The notes: generated by a model not told the origin, from the sequence alone. Counted from the first letter of the stretch, positions 43,639 to 53,638 are shown. The stretch: DNA of 64,000 nt from Hyphomicrobiales bacterium (GCA_900470195.1 UEIJ01000001.1:248001-312000), one strand, 5' to 3'. A program made the numbers and translations.

Positions 43639-43726
43639 TTATTCCCTGTTCAATTCTTCGCATTTCCAGTAAGCCATTCCAAGCCTTGCTGGAAATGCCC
43701 TTCGTCAATAACAATACCGGAAGCCG

Positions 43727-44701
43727 ATGCCTACAGTAGCTCCGCTCGACCTCGAAGGTCATTGTCTTTATGCGCGCTTTGTCGGCGGCATTCCCTTCTT
43801 CGCCATGGCCGATGGCTCGATCCATCAGCTCAACAATGAAAGCAAGACCTCAACCGCCCATGACGGCCTGTTGAGCGCAACCGTTTCCGTTGACGGAAAG
43901 TCACTCATCACCGGCGGCGAAGATGGTCGTGTGTGCCGCACGGACGCCGACGGGACGGTCACCGAACTTGCGAAGATTCCGCGCAAATGGATGACCGCAG
44001 TGGCGGCAGGTCCGGGCGGCACGGTCGGCTTTGCGTCGGGGCGCACCGCCTGGACACGCACCTCAGACGGCAAGGTTCAGGAATTTGCGCAGGAACGCAG
44101 CGTCGAGGGCATAGCCTTTGCGCCGAAGGGCCAGCGGCTGGCGATTGCGCGCTATAACGGCGCGACGCTGATCTGGACCGGCACGGCGGCAAAGCCCGTC
44201 GAACTGGAATGGAAAGGCGCGCATATCGGCGTGATCTTCTCGCCCGATGGCCGTTTCCTCATCACCTCGATGCAGGAAAACGCGCTGCATGGCTGGCGTC
44301 TCGAAGATACGAAGCACATGCGCATGACCGGCTATCCGGCGAAGGTGAAGGACTGGTCGTGGAGCGCCAAGGCCAAGTGGCTCGCCACTTCCGGCGCGCC
44401 TGCGGCAATCGTCTGGCCTTTCGCTGGCAAGGACGGCCCGATGGGCAAGGCCCCGCTGGAGCTTGGCCTTCGCGGCGACAGCATGGTGACATCGGTGGCC
44501 TGCCACCCGGTCGAGGACATTGCGGCCATCGGCTATAATGACGGCATGATCCTGATCGCGCGTTTTGCCGACAGCAAGGAAGTGCTGTTGCGCCGCCCCG
44601 GCAAGGGCGCAATCACCAGCATGGGCTGGGACGATCAGGGCCAGCGGCTCGTCTACGGCTCCGAGGCCGGGGATTGCGGTGTGGTTTCGATAGCGGATTA
44701 G
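43727..44701 (+). CDS. WD40-repeat protein
   Basis: A 324-residue protein starting MPTVAPLDLEGHCLYARFVG. Repeated ~40-residue blades include LLSATVSVDGKSLITGGEDG, AFAPKGQRLAIARYNGATLI and VIFSPDGRFLITSMQENALH, then VACHPVEDIAAIGYNDGMIL. They should form a single beta-propeller. No signal peptide is seen. It follows the COG0523 GTPase after 111 bases on the same strand; I recall this pair from zinc-response clusters of alphaproteobacteria, so it may be a partner of the GTPase (inference). Confidence 0.82.
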   Translation: MPTVAPLDLEGHCLYARFVGGIPFFAMADGSIHQLNNESKTSTAHDGLLSATVSVDGKSLITGGEDGRVCRTDADGTVTELAKIPRKWMTAVAAGPGGTVGFASGRTAWTRTSDGKVQEFAQERSVEGIAFAPKGQRLAIARYNGATLIWTGTAAKPVELEWKGAHIGVIFSPDGRFLITSMQENALHGWRLEDTKHMRMTGYPAKVKDWSWSAKAKWLATSGAPAAIVWPFAGKDGPMGKAPLELGLRGDSMVTSVACHPVEDIAAIGYNDGMILIARFADSKEVLLRRPGKGAITSMGWDDQGQRLVYGSEAGDCGVVSIAD

Positions 44702-44802
44702 AGCGGACCCGAAAAGTGTGAAACGATTTTCGGAAAAGATGCGCGTAAAAACAAATGATTAGAGCGCCGATCTGATTCAATCAGATCGAAACGCGCTCTA
44801 GA
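44702..44802. repeat. Bimodular palindromic repeat (REP plus AGAGCG hairpin)
   Basis: Starts GAGCGGACCCGAAAAGTGTG, through GATTTTCGG to GATGCGCG; after TAAAAACAAATGATT comes a hairpin with outer AGAGCGC/GCGCTCT and inner GATCTGATT/AATCAGATC. The same two-part build as at 20172-20276. Confidence 0.65.
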
Positions 44803-44889
44803 CCCTGAACAGAAACCGTAGTCGCGGGGGAAACAGCCCTTTGGACTGATTCCCCGTTTCATCCACACAAGTGGACTGCTTGCAGATCC

Positions 44890-45282
44890 TCAGACCTGAT
44901 CGTTTCGTTTGGCGCGAGCCACGCCGAAAAGACCAGAGATCACCAGCGCCACGCCGACGCCCATCACCCCGTAACCCAATGCATTCGACGCAATGTCGCT
45001 CTGATTAGCGGAGGCAATGGCTGCGGCAGCTTCCGATGCGCCAGAGCCACCGGCCTTTGCATCCATCATAGCGACCATGCCCGGCTCGTTGCATTTCGGC
45101 AGCAACGACGATTTGGCATCGGCATTGTCACCATAAATATTCTGGATGATTTTTTCGCAGCGCTGTTGATCGGCACTCGAAACAGACGAGCCGCTTGCCT
45201 GATAATAAAATCCGCCTGCCACGAAAGCTGCGCCGATAACGGCCATCAGAACAGACGAACCTTTAGAACTTCTTCGAATCAT
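44890..45282 (-). CDS. Small membrane protein of unknown function
   Basis: A 130-residue protein starting MIRRSSKGSSVLMAVIGAAF. A hydrophobic segment (SVLMAVIGAAFVAGGFYYQA) is followed by a polar region with two cysteines (QQRCEKIIQN and LPKCNEPG) and an Ala/Gly/Ser-rich stretch, and then a second hydrophobic segment (GVMGVGVALVISGLFGVA) and a basic end. The build is a two-span membrane protein with a periplasmic loop that could carry a disulfide. I do not recognise a family. Confidence 0.6.
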   Translation of the reverse strand: MIRRSSKGSSVLMAVIGAAFVAGGFYYQASGSSVSSADQQRCEKIIQNIYGDNADAKSSLLPKCNEPGMVAMMDAKAGGSGASEAAAAIASANQSDIASNALGYGVMGVGVALVISGLFGVARAKRNDQV

Positions 45283-45398
45283 ACGATTTCCTTATTTAGA
45301 TCTAGAATAGCTAATAGATCACACCGGCAACGGACCAACAATCGCAATCAATCCGCAGCGGTTTTATCCTGTTCATACAGGAGGAAGAGAATTTCAGT

Positions 45399-46029
45399 AT
45401 GCTTTCACGTCGTTCTATTGTCCTCGGCGGAGTATCGGCAGTCTTTTCGACGTCCCTGCTCGTCGAAAAGACTTTCGCAACCGCCCCTGCGGCCGAGGTC
45501 GAACCATGGGCGCAAAAGCTGATTGCAGCGGCGGAAAGCCAGGTGGGAACGACGGTTCGCTATGACTCCGCCTATACACAGTTGAAATATCCCGGCGGGG
45601 ACGTTCCTCTCGATCGAGGCGTCTGTACGGATGTCATCATCCGCGCCTATCGACAGGCGTTGAATGCGGACCTACAGGCGCTGGTCCATAACGATATGCG
45701 GAAAGCTTTCACGCAATATCCGAGAAACTGGGGCCTGAAGCGTCCCGACCCGAATATTGACCACCGTCGCGTGCCGAACCTTGCCGTGTTTTTCAACAGG
45801 AGCAATGCGGCTTTACCGGTGACAAAAGCCGCACAGGATTATCGTCCGGGTGACCTCGTTACACAGATGCTTCCCGGAAACCTGCCGCATATAGCCATCG
45901 TTACACAGCGCTATAATGCCGAGCACACGTCCTTTGGTTGTTCACAATATCGGTGCAGGAACCCGGATTGAAGACCGGCTGTTTGAGTTCCCCATTACCG
46001 GCCACTTTCGCTATCGCCCGAATGCATGA
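45399..46029 (+). pseudogene. DUF1287 family protein, interrupted by a frameshift
   Basis: The first frame gives an exported protein (MLSRRSIVLGGVSAVFSTSL) with DUF1287 segments WAQKLIAAAESQVGTTVRYD, DRGVCTDVIIRAYRQA and HIAIVTQRYNAEH, and stops after a nonsense tail. From about 45921 another frame continues the family: RPLVVHNIGAGTRIEDRLFE followed by FPITGHFRYRPNA and a stop at 46029. One extra base near 45915-45922, or two missing, would explain it. DUF1287 proteins are NlpC/P60-like; function unknown. In this form the catalytic His in the VVHNIGAG segment is lost. A sequencing error is possible. Confidence 0.8.
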
Positions 46030-46085
46030 AGCAAAGCCCGATCAGGGAGACTGACCGGGCTTCATTCAGATTGACGCTAGCTGTA

Positions 46086-46964
46086 TTACTGGCCGCGTCG
46101 TGCAACCGCCGGCGCGCCATCCGGTCCGAGCGAAGCCACCCATTGGCTGATGGCTGCGACGTCCTTTTCGCCCAGCATATGATCCGCATCGATGGTGCGG
46201 GCGTCGACGCGCGCGCCGCCGGAGCGCAGAAGTGCTGAAAGCGCTGGCGCAAACGGTGAGTAGAGCTTGTCATCCTCGCCCGTAATGGTCAGAACGCGCG
46301 CCTTGCTCAGATTGGCGGCGGGCGCATTGTCCAGAACCGGCATCGAACGCATCAGCACGGCGCGCTTCACCAGATCAGGGTGAAGCATCATGGTCGCCGC
46401 CAGAAGATTGGCGCCATTCGAATAGCCCACGAAGGTTGCGTGGGTGAGGTCGAGTTCCTTGTCGTCGGCCAGACGCGTGAGGAAGGTCACGAAGGCATTG
46501 GCTTCGAGCTTGATGTCCTTCTGGTCGAACTTCACCGGCGTGATGCGCTTGTACCAGCGCGTGCCGCCATCCTGCATCACGCGGCCACGAATGCCGAGCA
46601 GCGTGGCGCGTGGCCAGATTTTGGTCGCCATCGGCACAAGGCTGGTTTCATTCCCGCCCGAACCGTGCAGCAGGATCACCAGCTCGTTCGAGGCGTTTTC
46701 CGGCTTGTAGAAGCGATGGATGAACTGCCTGCTGCGCGAAAAATTCTGTTCAGGCGTCGTTTCCGTATCCATCTTCTTCTCGCGCATTGTCACGCCTTCA
46801 CCAAGCTTGGGAGCGCCCTGCTCTTCTTTCATCGATGCGGCAATCGCGTTCAGGGCCTTGCCCTGACCGTTCGTCGAAACGGGCTGGCCTTCGGCAAGAG
46901 CCGGGCCGACCGTCACCGTAAGTGCAGCTGCCGCCAGAGCGGCCATAAACATCTTCTTTACCAT
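46086..46964 (-). CDS. Exported alpha/beta-hydrolase (carboxylesterase/phospholipase-like)
   Basis: A 292-residue protein starting MVKKMFMAALAAAALTVTVG with a signal peptide ending at ALA. After a ~60-residue polar stretch comes the hydrolase fold: ELVILLHGSGGNETSLVPMA (oxyanion region), nucleophile GYSNGANLLAATMM, acid in TGEDDKLYSPFA and histidine in IDADHMLGE. It matches the COG0400 esterase/phospholipase group. The N-terminal polar region is unusual for this group. Monocistronic; divergent from msrPQ. Confidence 0.85.
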   Translation of the reverse strand: MVKKMFMAALAAAALTVTVGPALAEGQPVSTNGQGKALNAIAASMKEEQGAPKLGEGVTMREKKMDTETTPEQNFSRSRQFIHRFYKPENASNELVILLHGSGGNETSLVPMATKIWPRATLLGIRGRVMQDGGTRWYKRITPVKFDQKDIKLEANAFVTFLTRLADDKELDLTHATFVGYSNGANLLAATMMLHPDLVKRAVLMRSMPVLDNAPAANLSKARVLTITGEDDKLYSPFAPALSALLRSGGARVDARTIDADHMLGEKDVAAISQWVASLGPDGAPAVARRGQ

Positions 46965-47260
46965 GATCTCAACATAGCCAATGAGACGTTAACGAAGGTT
47001 TGAAGGCAGCTCTTCCCAGGTGCGTCCCCACCCCTGCCGGTTTGAATGATAGTCACTCTTAGCAGATGACTTTTAGCGAGAATGTGGCGTCGCGCACGAA
47101 AAATTACATCATGTTACAATCTTGCAATATCCGCGCCCGGCTTCAACAATGCGTGAATGGCCGAGCGTCCGCAAATTATCCATGCTTTTGACGCCTTTAC
47201 GTGGGAACATGCTGTCAACATAGACAGACGGCACCTGCCACAAATGGGGAGCAAGCAACC

Positions 47261-48220
47261 ATGAGCACCTTCAAACCCGGTCGCTTTTCGTCCGCCCGTC
47301 TCACTTATGATGCGGTGACGCCCAAAAGCCTTTATCTCAACCGCCGTTCGTTCATGGCCGGCGCGGGTGCTCTGGCCGCTGCCAGCATCGCGTCTTCGGC
47401 CCTTGCCGAACCGCTCAGGGCGAAGGCTTCCGCCTATAAGGTGGACGAGAAGCTGACGCCGCAGGAAGCGGTGACGACCTACAATAATTTCTACGAGTTC
47501 GGCACGGACAAGAGCGATCCTTCCGCCAATTCCGGCAATTACAAGCCGCTGCCGTGGAAGCTCACGGTCGACGGTCTTGTGAAACAGCCGAAGGAATTCG
47601 ACATTCAGGAACTGATTGCCAAGATGCCGCTTGAAGAGCGCATCTACCGGATGCGCTGCGTCGAGGCGTGGTCGATGGTCATTCCCTGGATTGGCTTTCC
47701 GCTCGCAAGCCTTCTGTCGCAGGTGGAACCGCTTGGCTCCGCCAAATATATCGCCTTCACCGGCGTCGTGCGGCCGGAGGAAATGCCGGGCCAGACCGGT
47801 CTCTTTCAGGTTCTCGACTGGCCTTATATCGAGGGCCTGCGTCTCGATGAGGCCAATCATCCGCTGACCATCCTTTCGGTCGGCCTTTACGGTGAGACCT
47901 TGCCCAATGCGAACGGCGCACCGATCCGGCTCGTGGTGCCGTGGAAATACGGCTTCAAGGGCATCAAGGCGATCACCAAGATCAGCTTCGTCGAAAAGCA
48001 GCCGCCGACCTCGTGGCAGCAGCAGGCCGCCAATGAATACGGTTTCTACGCCAATGTGAACCCGGAGGTCGATCATCCGCGCTGGAGCCAGGCGACCGAG
48101 CGGCGTATCGGCGAAGGCGGTTTTCTGGGGTCCGGACGGCGCCCCACCCTGCCCTTCAACGGCTATGGCGAGGAAGTCGCCTCGCTTTATGCGGGCATGG
48201 ACCTGAAGGTGAATTACTGA
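47261..48220 (+). CDS. msrP: Protein-methionine-sulfoxide reductase catalytic subunit MsrP
   Basis: A 319-residue periplasmic molybdoenzyme that reduces oxidised methionines in envelope proteins. The Tat signal is [20 protein letters not shown], ending at ALA. The molybdopterin-ligand cysteine lies in [17 protein letters not shown]. Family segments [35 protein letters not shown] and [18 protein letters not shown] are present. It overlaps nothing and is followed one base later by msrQ. Confidence 0.94.
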   Translation: MSTFKPGRFSSARLTYDAVTPKSLYLNRRSFMAGAGALAAASIASSALAEPLRAKASAYKVDEKLTPQEAVTTYNNFYEFGTDKSDPSANSGNYKPLPWKLTVDGLVKQPKEFDIQELIAKMPLEERIYRMRCVEAWSMVIPWIGFPLASLLSQVEPLGSAKYIAFTGVVRPEEMPGQTGLFQVLDWPYIEGLRLDEANHPLTILSVGLYGETLPNANGAPIRLVVPWKYGFKGIKAITKISFVEKQPPTSWQQQAANEYGFYANVNPEVDHPRWSQATERRIGEGGFLGSGRRPTLPFNGYGEEVASLYAGMDLKVNY

Positions 48221-48221
48221 C

Positions 48222-48878
48222 ATGGCGGCGGCGACAGGCAGGAAGAAGACCCTTCGACCGGGCGAGTGGAAAATCTGGCTGCTCTATGCCGCCGGGTTCG
48301 TTCCGGCGGTCTGGACATTCTATCTGGGCCTCACGGACAGCCTTGGCGCCGATCCGGTCAAGACCTTTGAACACACGCTTGGCCTGTGGGCGCTGCGCTT
48401 TCTGATCCTGACCCTGATGGTTACGCCGATCCGCGACCTCACCGGCATTGCGTTTCTGCGTTACCGGCGCGCGCTCGGCCTGCTCGCCTTCTATTATGCG
48501 CTGATGCACTTCGCCACCTATATGGTGCTGGATCAGGGCCTGAACATTTCCGCCATCGTCGCCGATATCGTGCGGCGACCCTTCATCACCATCGGCATGA
48601 TCAGTCTGGTCCTGCTGGTGCCGCTGGCGCTTACCTCCAACAACTGGTCGATCCGCAAGCTCGGGCGGCGCTGGAACAGCCTGCACAAGCTGGTCTATGT
48701 GGCGATTGCGGGCGGCGCGATCCATTTCATCATGTCGGTGAAAAGCTGGCCTGCGGAACCGGTCATCTATGCCGGGATCGTCGGCGCGCTTCTGCTGTGG
48801 CGTCTGGTGCGTCCACACGCCCGCAACCGCAAGCCTGTTTCCCGCCCGCGCGGCGAAGCAATGGCGGCAAAGAAATAA
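48222..48878 (+). CDS. msrQ: Haem membrane subunit MsrQ
   Basis: A 218-residue membrane protein with about six helices that passes electrons from the quinone pool or flavin to MsrP. Haem-ligand histidines are expected in YYALMHFATYMVL and SLHKLVYVAIAGGAIHFIMS. Family segments LGLWALRFLILTLMVTPIRD and WSIRKLGRRWNSLHKLVY are typical. It begins one base after msrP ends, so the pair is one transcript. Confidence 0.93.
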   Translation: MAAATGRKKTLRPGEWKIWLLYAAGFVPAVWTFYLGLTDSLGADPVKTFEHTLGLWALRFLILTLMVTPIRDLTGIAFLRYRRALGLLAFYYALMHFATYMVLDQGLNISAIVADIVRRPFITIGMISLVLLVPLALTSNNWSIRKLGRRWNSLHKLVYVAIAGGAIHFIMSVKSWPAEPVIYAGIVGALLLWRLVRPHARNRKPVSRPRGEAMAAKK

Positions 48879-49037
48879 GCCCTGACGCGCCAATAACTTT
48901 CTACAGTTCCTGATGTAGAAACTTAAATTAATTATTCTGACAGTTACCCCCATGACATGACGATGCAAATCATGTCAGTATCGCCGCAATTTCCGCATGC
49001 AAACTAAATCCCGGCAGCGGCAACCGACGAATACGGA

Positions 49038-50039
49038 ATGCATATGTCATCTCTCCTGAAATCGGCTCCCGTCCGCATCGCAGGCAAATTCGTCTTCATT
49101 TTATTCACCCTCGGCTTTTCGATCTGGGCCAGCTTCGCCATGTGGTTCCAGCTGCCCTTCGGCGATGCGGTGCGCGGGTCGGTCATCGCCGCCTGGCTTT
49201 TGATCGTGCTTGGCGTGATCATTGGCGAAAGACATTACAGCTGCTGGCGAAGGCGGCTCTTCTTCTGCCTTCTGGCGCTGGCGATACTGGCGGCCTGGTC
49301 CACGGTGCGCCCCTCCCTCAACCGCATATGGGCGCCCGATGTCGCCCGCACGGTGACCGGGCAGGTCAATGGCGACATCGTCACCCTTTCCAATGTGCGC
49401 GATTTCATCTGGCGGACCACGGAAGATTTCACGCCCAACTGGAAGGAAGAAACCTACGATCTCAGCAAGATCACGTCGGTGGATGTCTTTCTTTCCTACT
49501 GGTCGAGCCCGGCAATCGCCCATACGCTTCTGTCGTTCGGCTTCGAGGATGGCCGCCATGTGGTCTTTTCCGGCGAAATCCGCCGTGAGCATCATGAGGT
49601 CTATTCGCCCATTGCCGGCTTCTTCCGCAAATTCGAGCTCGCGATGATTGCCGCGGAGGAACGCGATATCATTTATCTGCGCACCAATGTCCGCAAGGAA
49701 AACGTCTACCGCTACCGCGTGAAGCTGCCGCCTGCGGGCGCGCGCGAACTCTTCCTGTCCTATGTCGGACTTGGCAACGAGCTGGTGGAACAGCCGAAAT
49801 TCTATAATACGCTGACCGCGAACTGCACCACGATCATCTTCCACATGGCGCGGGTGCTGGACCCGACCTTCCCCTTCGATTACCGCATTCTTCTGTCAGG
49901 CTACCTGCCTGGCTACCTGCACGATCACGGCTGGATCGAGAATGGCGGCACGCTGGAGGAAACGCGCCAGCGCGCATCTATCGATGCAAGGGCGCTCGCA
50001 GGCGGACGCGACGGTTTTTCGGAGCGCATACGAGAATAG
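49038..50039 (+). CDS. DUF4105-type membrane protein
   Basis: A 333-residue protein starting MHMSSLLKSAPVRIAGKFVF with three hydrophobic segments in the first ~95 residues. The extracytoplasmic domain (~105-300) carries DVFLSYWSSPAIAHTLLSFG, HVVFSGEIRREHHEVYSPIA and YNTLTANCTTIIFHMARVLD. This is the DUF4105/Lnb-like papain-fold pattern with candidate Cys (NCTT) and His (AHTLLSFGF). Function unknown. It ends at a bidirectional terminator shared with the convergent RidA gene. Confidence 0.78.
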   Translation: MHMSSLLKSAPVRIAGKFVFILFTLGFSIWASFAMWFQLPFGDAVRGSVIAAWLLIVLGVIIGERHYSCWRRRLFFCLLALAILAAWSTVRPSLNRIWAPDVARTVTGQVNGDIVTLSNVRDFIWRTTEDFTPNWKEETYDLSKITSVDVFLSYWSSPAIAHTLLSFGFEDGRHVVFSGEIRREHHEVYSPIAGFFRKFELAMIAAEERDIIYLRTNVRKENVYRYRVKLPPAGARELFLSYVGLGNELVEQPKFYNTLTANCTTIIFHMARVLDPTFPFDYRILLSGYLPGYLHDHGWIENGGTLEETRQRASIDARALAGGRDGFSERIRE

Positions 50040-50040
50040 A

Positions 50041-50080
50041 AAAACCCCGCCGGAGCCGGAACTTCGACGGGGTTTTCTTT
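50041..50080. terminator. Bidirectional terminator
   Basis: AAAACCCCG and CGGGGTTTT form a 9-bp stem with inner GCC/GGC pairing, followed by CTTT; the A-rich left flank makes it work on both strands. It separates the DUF4105 and RidA genes. Confidence 0.85.
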
Positions 50081-50092
50081 GGTATGAAGAGA

Positions 50093-50437
50093 TTACACCG
50101 CAGCGGTGATGATGATCTCGACCTTGTAGTCAGGCGTTGCCAGCGCTGCTTCGCCGGTGGCGCGTGCAGGCGTGTGAGCCGGATCGACCCATGCATCCCA
50201 GACGGCGTTCATTTCTGCAAAGTCCTTCATGTCGGCAAGCCAGATGATGGCCTGAAGGATCTTGGTCTTGTCGGAGCCCGCTTCCTTGAGAAGACGGTCC
50301 ACCTCGGCCAGAACGGCCTTGGTCTGTTCGGTGACGCTGGCGCCCGGATTGCCCACCTGACCGGCGAGATAAACGGTGTTGCCGTGAATGACGGCCTGGC
50401 TCATGCGTGGGCCGACCCCGATGCGACGGATGCTCAT
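50093..50437 (-). CDS. RidA/YjgF-family protein
   Basis: A 114-residue protein starting MSIRRIGVGPRMSQAVIHGN. The RidA pattern is clear: VYLAGQVGNPGASVTEQTKA, VDRLLKEAGSDKTKILQAII, WLADMKDFAEMNAVWDAWVD and PARATGEAALATPDYKVEII with the substrate-contacting arginine in PARAT. The family hydrolyses reactive enamine/imine intermediates. Its start region, ATG after GAGGAGTTCACC, is well placed. Single gene. Confidence 0.9.
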   Translation of the reverse strand: MSIRRIGVGPRMSQAVIHGNTVYLAGQVGNPGASVTEQTKAVLAEVDRLLKEAGSDKTKILQAIIWLADMKDFAEMNAVWDAWVDPAHTPARATGEAALATPDYKVEIIITAAV

Positions 50438-50580
50438 GGTGAACTCCTCTCAATACTGCTCTTCTGCGGGATGGTCCCGCATGTGAAAACGTTGCGCATC
50501 CTTATTAAAGCCCTAGTTTGCTTTGGCAATGCCAATGCCAGCCCGATTTGCGCAATTTCAGCAAAAAGAGGAGGACAGCC

Positions 50581-50964
50581 ATGTCGCAACCGCTCGCCGA
50601 GATTTATCGCGACTATATAGCATGCCTCAACCGGCAGGCCTGGGACGACCTCGGGCTTTATGTACATGAAGAGGCCGTTCACAATGGCAGAGCATTGGGG
50701 CTCGGCGGCTATCGCGCGATGCTGCAACAGGATTTCGAGGCGATCCCGGACCTGCGCTTCAACATCGAACTCCTTGTCAGCGAACCGCCGCGTATCGCCA
50801 GCCGCCTCCTGTTCGACTGCACGCCGAAGGCGATGCTGTTCGGGCTGCCGGTTAATGGCAAACGGGTCCGGTTTGCAGAGAATGTTTTCTATGAATTCGA
50901 GAATACGCTGATAAGGAAAGTCTGGTCCGTCATCGACAAGGCAGCGATTGAAGCACAGCTGTGA
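50581..50964 (+). CDS. SnoaL-like ester-cyclase-family protein
   Basis: A 127-residue NTF2-fold protein starting MSQPLAEIYRDYIACLNRQA with AAGAGGAGGACAGCC before the ATG. The sequence WDDLGLYVHEEAVHNGRALG and FEAIPDLRFNIELLVSEPPR follows the COG5485/SnoaL-like pattern of predicted ester cyclases or hydroxylases. The reaction is unknown. An upstream frame extension lacks similarity. Confidence 0.8.
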   Translation: MSQPLAEIYRDYIACLNRQAWDDLGLYVHEEAVHNGRALGLGGYRAMLQQDFEAIPDLRFNIELLVSEPPRIASRLLFDCTPKAMLFGLPVNGKRVRFAENVFYEFENTLIRKVWSVIDKAAIEAQL

Positions 50965-51090
50965 TATAGCATCCGCCACCATTGACTCTTTGTCCCCCTC
51001 CCCCTATAAGCCGCGTCACGTTCGCCCGCGCGGGTTTACGGATGGTTTTGTGCTGTCCGTCGCAAGGGTCAAGAACCAGCTCCTGTTCAA

Positions 51091-51146
51091 TAGAGCATGA
51101 TCCCGAAAGGTGAATAACGGTTTCGGACAAGATCATGTTCAACGGA
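51091..51146. repeat. REP-like palindrome upstream of rpmH
   Basis: AGAGCATGATCCCGAAAGGT followed by CGGTTTCGGACAAGATCATG; the same family as the other REP-like repeats, here between the SnoaL-like gene and rpmH. The rpmH promoter must lie close to it. Confidence 0.6.
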
Positions 51147-51188
51147 AAAACAGAATCAAGAAGGGCCGCACACCGCGGTATTAAATAA

Positions 51189-51323
51189 ATGAAGCGCACT
51201 TACCAGCCATCCAAGATCGTCCGCAAGCGTCGTCACGGTTTCCGTGCACGCATGGCAACCACCGGCGGCCGCAAGGTTCTCGCCGCTCGCCGTTCGCGTG
51301 GCCGTAAGCGGCTTTCCGCTTAA
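51189..51323 (+). CDS. rpmH: 50S ribosomal protein bL34
   Basis: The 44-residue product [20 protein letters not shown] and then [25 protein letters not shown] is bL34. It is followed 34 bases later by rnpA, the almost universal bacterial arrangement. Extremely basic, of the usual length. Confidence 0.97.
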   Translation: MKRTYQPSKIVRKRRHGFRARMATTGGRKVLAARRSRGRKRLSA

Positions 51324-51357
51324 TCTTTTCCCGCGCGGCTGCGCGGTGACGAAAAGA

Positions 51358-51783
51358 ATGAAGACGCCAAAGCAAATACTCCGCCTTCGCAAGAGAGCGG
51401 AGTTTTTGGCTTTGAGGAATGGTGAAAAGCGACGTGGTCCGCTATTTCTTCTTGAGGTCCGGGAACGGACCGAAGAGGAATCGCAAGCCGCCAAGATCGG
51501 CGAAAAACCCCGTGCAGGTTTCACCGTAACGAAGAAGAACGGCAATGCCGTGATACGCAACCGCATCCGCCGCAGGCTCAGAGAAGCGGTACGTTGTCAC
51601 GCAGGGCGTGACATGGCGCCTTCGACCGACTATGTGATCGTAGCGCGCGAGCAAGCCCTCACTGCGCCCTTTTCGCGACTGACCGAAGAACTCTCCCGCC
51701 GCATCAAGGCGAAGGGTGAACGGCGGGGCGATGGGAAACGCCGAACGGAAAGACCGGAATCAGGACCCGTCAATGGAAAATAA
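51358..51783 (+). CDS. rnpA: Ribonuclease P protein component
   Basis: A 141-residue basic protein starting [20 protein letters not shown]; a GTG four codons earlier is possible. The RNase P signature is [21 protein letters not shown] with RRLREAVR following, and [15 protein letters not shown] near the end. It helps the catalytic RNA process tRNA 5' ends. The acidic insertion [16 protein letters not shown] is usual in alphaproteobacterial forms. It overlaps yidC by 11 bases. Confidence 0.95.
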   Translation: MKTPKQILRLRKRAEFLALRNGEKRRGPLFLLEVRERTEEESQAAKIGEKPRAGFTVTKKNGNAVIRNRIRRRLREAVRCHAGRDMAPSTDYVIVAREQALTAPFSRLTEELSRRIKAKGERRGDGKRRTERPESGPVNGK

Positions 51784-53605
51784 TCGTAATTTCTTCATCA
51801 CCATTGCCCTGTCCATCCTCGTGCTGACGCTGTGGCAAGTGTTTTATCTGGGTCCGAAGACGGAAGCCCAGCGGGAGCAGGCACGCATTGAGGAGCAGCA
51901 GCAGCAGAAACAACAGGCGACGCAGCAGCAGGCGCAAGGTGGCCAGAACGGCGACACGCCGCAGATGCCTGCCGCCTCCGGGAACATTCCCGGCCACGGC
52001 GATGTCGCAGCCGGCGGCGGCACGCTGACCCGCGAGGCTGCGGTCGCCCAGACGCAGCGCATCGAAATCGACACGCCTTCGCTGCGTGGTTCGATCAACC
52101 TGACCGGCGCCCGTCTCGATGACATCTTCCTCAAGAACTATCACGAGACCGTCGACGACAATTCGCCGAACATCGAACTGCTCGCGCCCTCGGCGCTGAA
52201 GCAGGGCTATTTCGTCGAACTGGGCTTTACCGGCAACGACACGACCGGCCCGGTTCCCGGACCGAACACGGTCTGGACCGTGGAAGGCAACAACCGGCTG
52301 ACGCAGACGACGCCCGTTACGCTGACCTATACCAACGAGAAGAACATCACCTTCAAGCGCGTCATTTCGGTTGACGAATCCTACATGTTCTCGGTGGAGG
52401 ACACGATCGTCAACAATTCCGGCGCGCCGATCTCGCTTGCTTCCTATGGCCGCGTGACCCGCTTCAACCAGCCGGAACATGCCAGCGCCACCTATGTGCT
52501 CCACGAGGGCCTGATCGGCGTCATGGGCCAGGACGGTCTGCAGGAAATCAAATATTCCAAGATCGAGGACAACAAGGACATTTCGTTCAAGGACGTCAGC
52601 GGCGGCTGGCTCGGCATCACCGACAAATATTGGGCGGCAACGCTCATTCCGCCGCAGGACGAAAAGTTCACCGGCCGTTTCTCGCACTTCACCAATGATC
52701 GCCCGCGCTATCAGGCCGATTTCCTCGGCGCGCCGATGACCATTGCCGCCGGCCAGACGCAGACATTGAAGAACCATGTCTTCGCCGGTGCGAAAGTGGT
52801 TTCCCTCATCAAGAACTACGAGGAAAAGCTCGGCATCAAGCAGTTTGAACTGCTGATCGACTGGGGCTGGTTCTACTTCATCACCAAGCCGATGTTCTAT
52901 CTCATCGACTGGATCTACAAATTCTCGGGCAATTTCGGCGTCGCCATCCTGGTCGTCACCGTTCTGCTCAAGGGCCTGTTCTTCCCGCTTGCCAACAAGT
53001 CGTACAAGTCGATGGCACGCATGAAGCTGGTGCAGCCGAAGCTCACTGAAATCCGCGAGAAATATGCGGATGACAAGATGCGGCAGCAGCAGGAGATGAT
53101 GAAGCTCTACAAGGAAGAGAAGATCAATCCTCTTGCCGGTTGCTGGCCGGTGCTGGTGCAGATTCCGGTGTTCTTCGCGCTTTACAAGGTGCTCTACGTC
53201 ACCATCGAAATGCGCCATGCGCCGTTCTTCGGCTGGATTCAGGACCTTGCAGCGCCCGATCCGACCTCGATCTTCAACCTGTTCGGCCTTCTGCCATTCG
53301 GCGTGCCGCACTTCCTGATGATCGGCGTCTGGCCGCTTTTGATGGGCATCACCATGTTCCTGCAGATGCGCATGAACCCGACGCCTCCAGACCCGACGCA
53401 GGCTGCGATCTTCACCTGGATGCCGGTTATCTTCACCTTCATGCTGGCTTCGTTCCCGGCTGGTCTGGTGATCTACTGGGCATGGAACAACTTGCTCTCC
53501 ATTACCCAGCAGGGCATCATCATGAAGCGCCAGGGCGTGAAGATCGAGCTCTTCGACAATCTCAAGAGCCTCTTCAAGCGAAAGCCGAAAGAGGCGAAAA
53601 AATAG
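51773..53605 (+). CDS. yidC: Membrane protein insertase YidC
   Basis: A 610-residue insertase starting [20 protein letters not shown]. After the first membrane helix comes a Gln-rich linker (~30-60), then the periplasmic beta-sandwich domain (~95-350), and then five helices with the conserved core ([20 protein letters not shown] and [20 protein letters not shown]). The cytoplasmic end is basic ([13 protein letters not shown]). It inserts membrane proteins alone or with Sec. The gene overlaps rnpA and ends at a strong terminator. Confidence 0.97.
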   Translation: MENNRNFFITIALSILVLTLWQVFYLGPKTEAQREQARIEEQQQQKQQATQQQAQGGQNGDTPQMPAASGNIPGHGDVAAGGGTLTREAAVAQTQRIEIDTPSLRGSINLTGARLDDIFLKNYHETVDDNSPNIELLAPSALKQGYFVELGFTGNDTTGPVPGPNTVWTVEGNNRLTQTTPVTLTYTNEKNITFKRVISVDESYMFSVEDTIVNNSGAPISLASYGRVTRFNQPEHASATYVLHEGLIGVMGQDGLQEIKYSKIEDNKDISFKDVSGGWLGITDKYWAATLIPPQDEKFTGRFSHFTNDRPRYQADFLGAPMTIAAGQTQTLKNHVFAGAKVVSLIKNYEEKLGIKQFELLIDWGWFYFITKPMFYLIDWIYKFSGNFGVAILVVTVLLKGLFFPLANKSYKSMARMKLVQPKLTEIREKYADDKMRQQQEMMKLYKEEKINPLAGCWPVLVQIPVFFALYKVLYVTIEMRHAPFFGWIQDLAAPDPTSIFNLFGLLPFGVPHFLMIGVWPLLMGITMFLQMRMNPTPPDPTQAAIFTWMPVIFTFMLASFPAGLVIYWAWNNLLSITQQGIIMKRQGVKIELFDNLKSLFKRKPKEAKK

Positions 53606-53614
53606 ACCTTAAAG

Positions 53615-53638
53615 AACCCCGCTTTGGCGGGGTTTTTT
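53615..53638 (+). terminator. Terminator after yidC
   Basis: An 8-bp stem AACCCCGC/GCGGGGTT with a TTTG loop and a run of T's, nine bases after the yidC stop. It would separate the rpmH-yidC transcript from engB. Confidence 0.85.

Noticed and set aside
51770-53311. A 513-codon frame opposite yidC
   Set aside because: Antisense shadow of a strongly conserved insertase gene; no start context and no similarity to a family.
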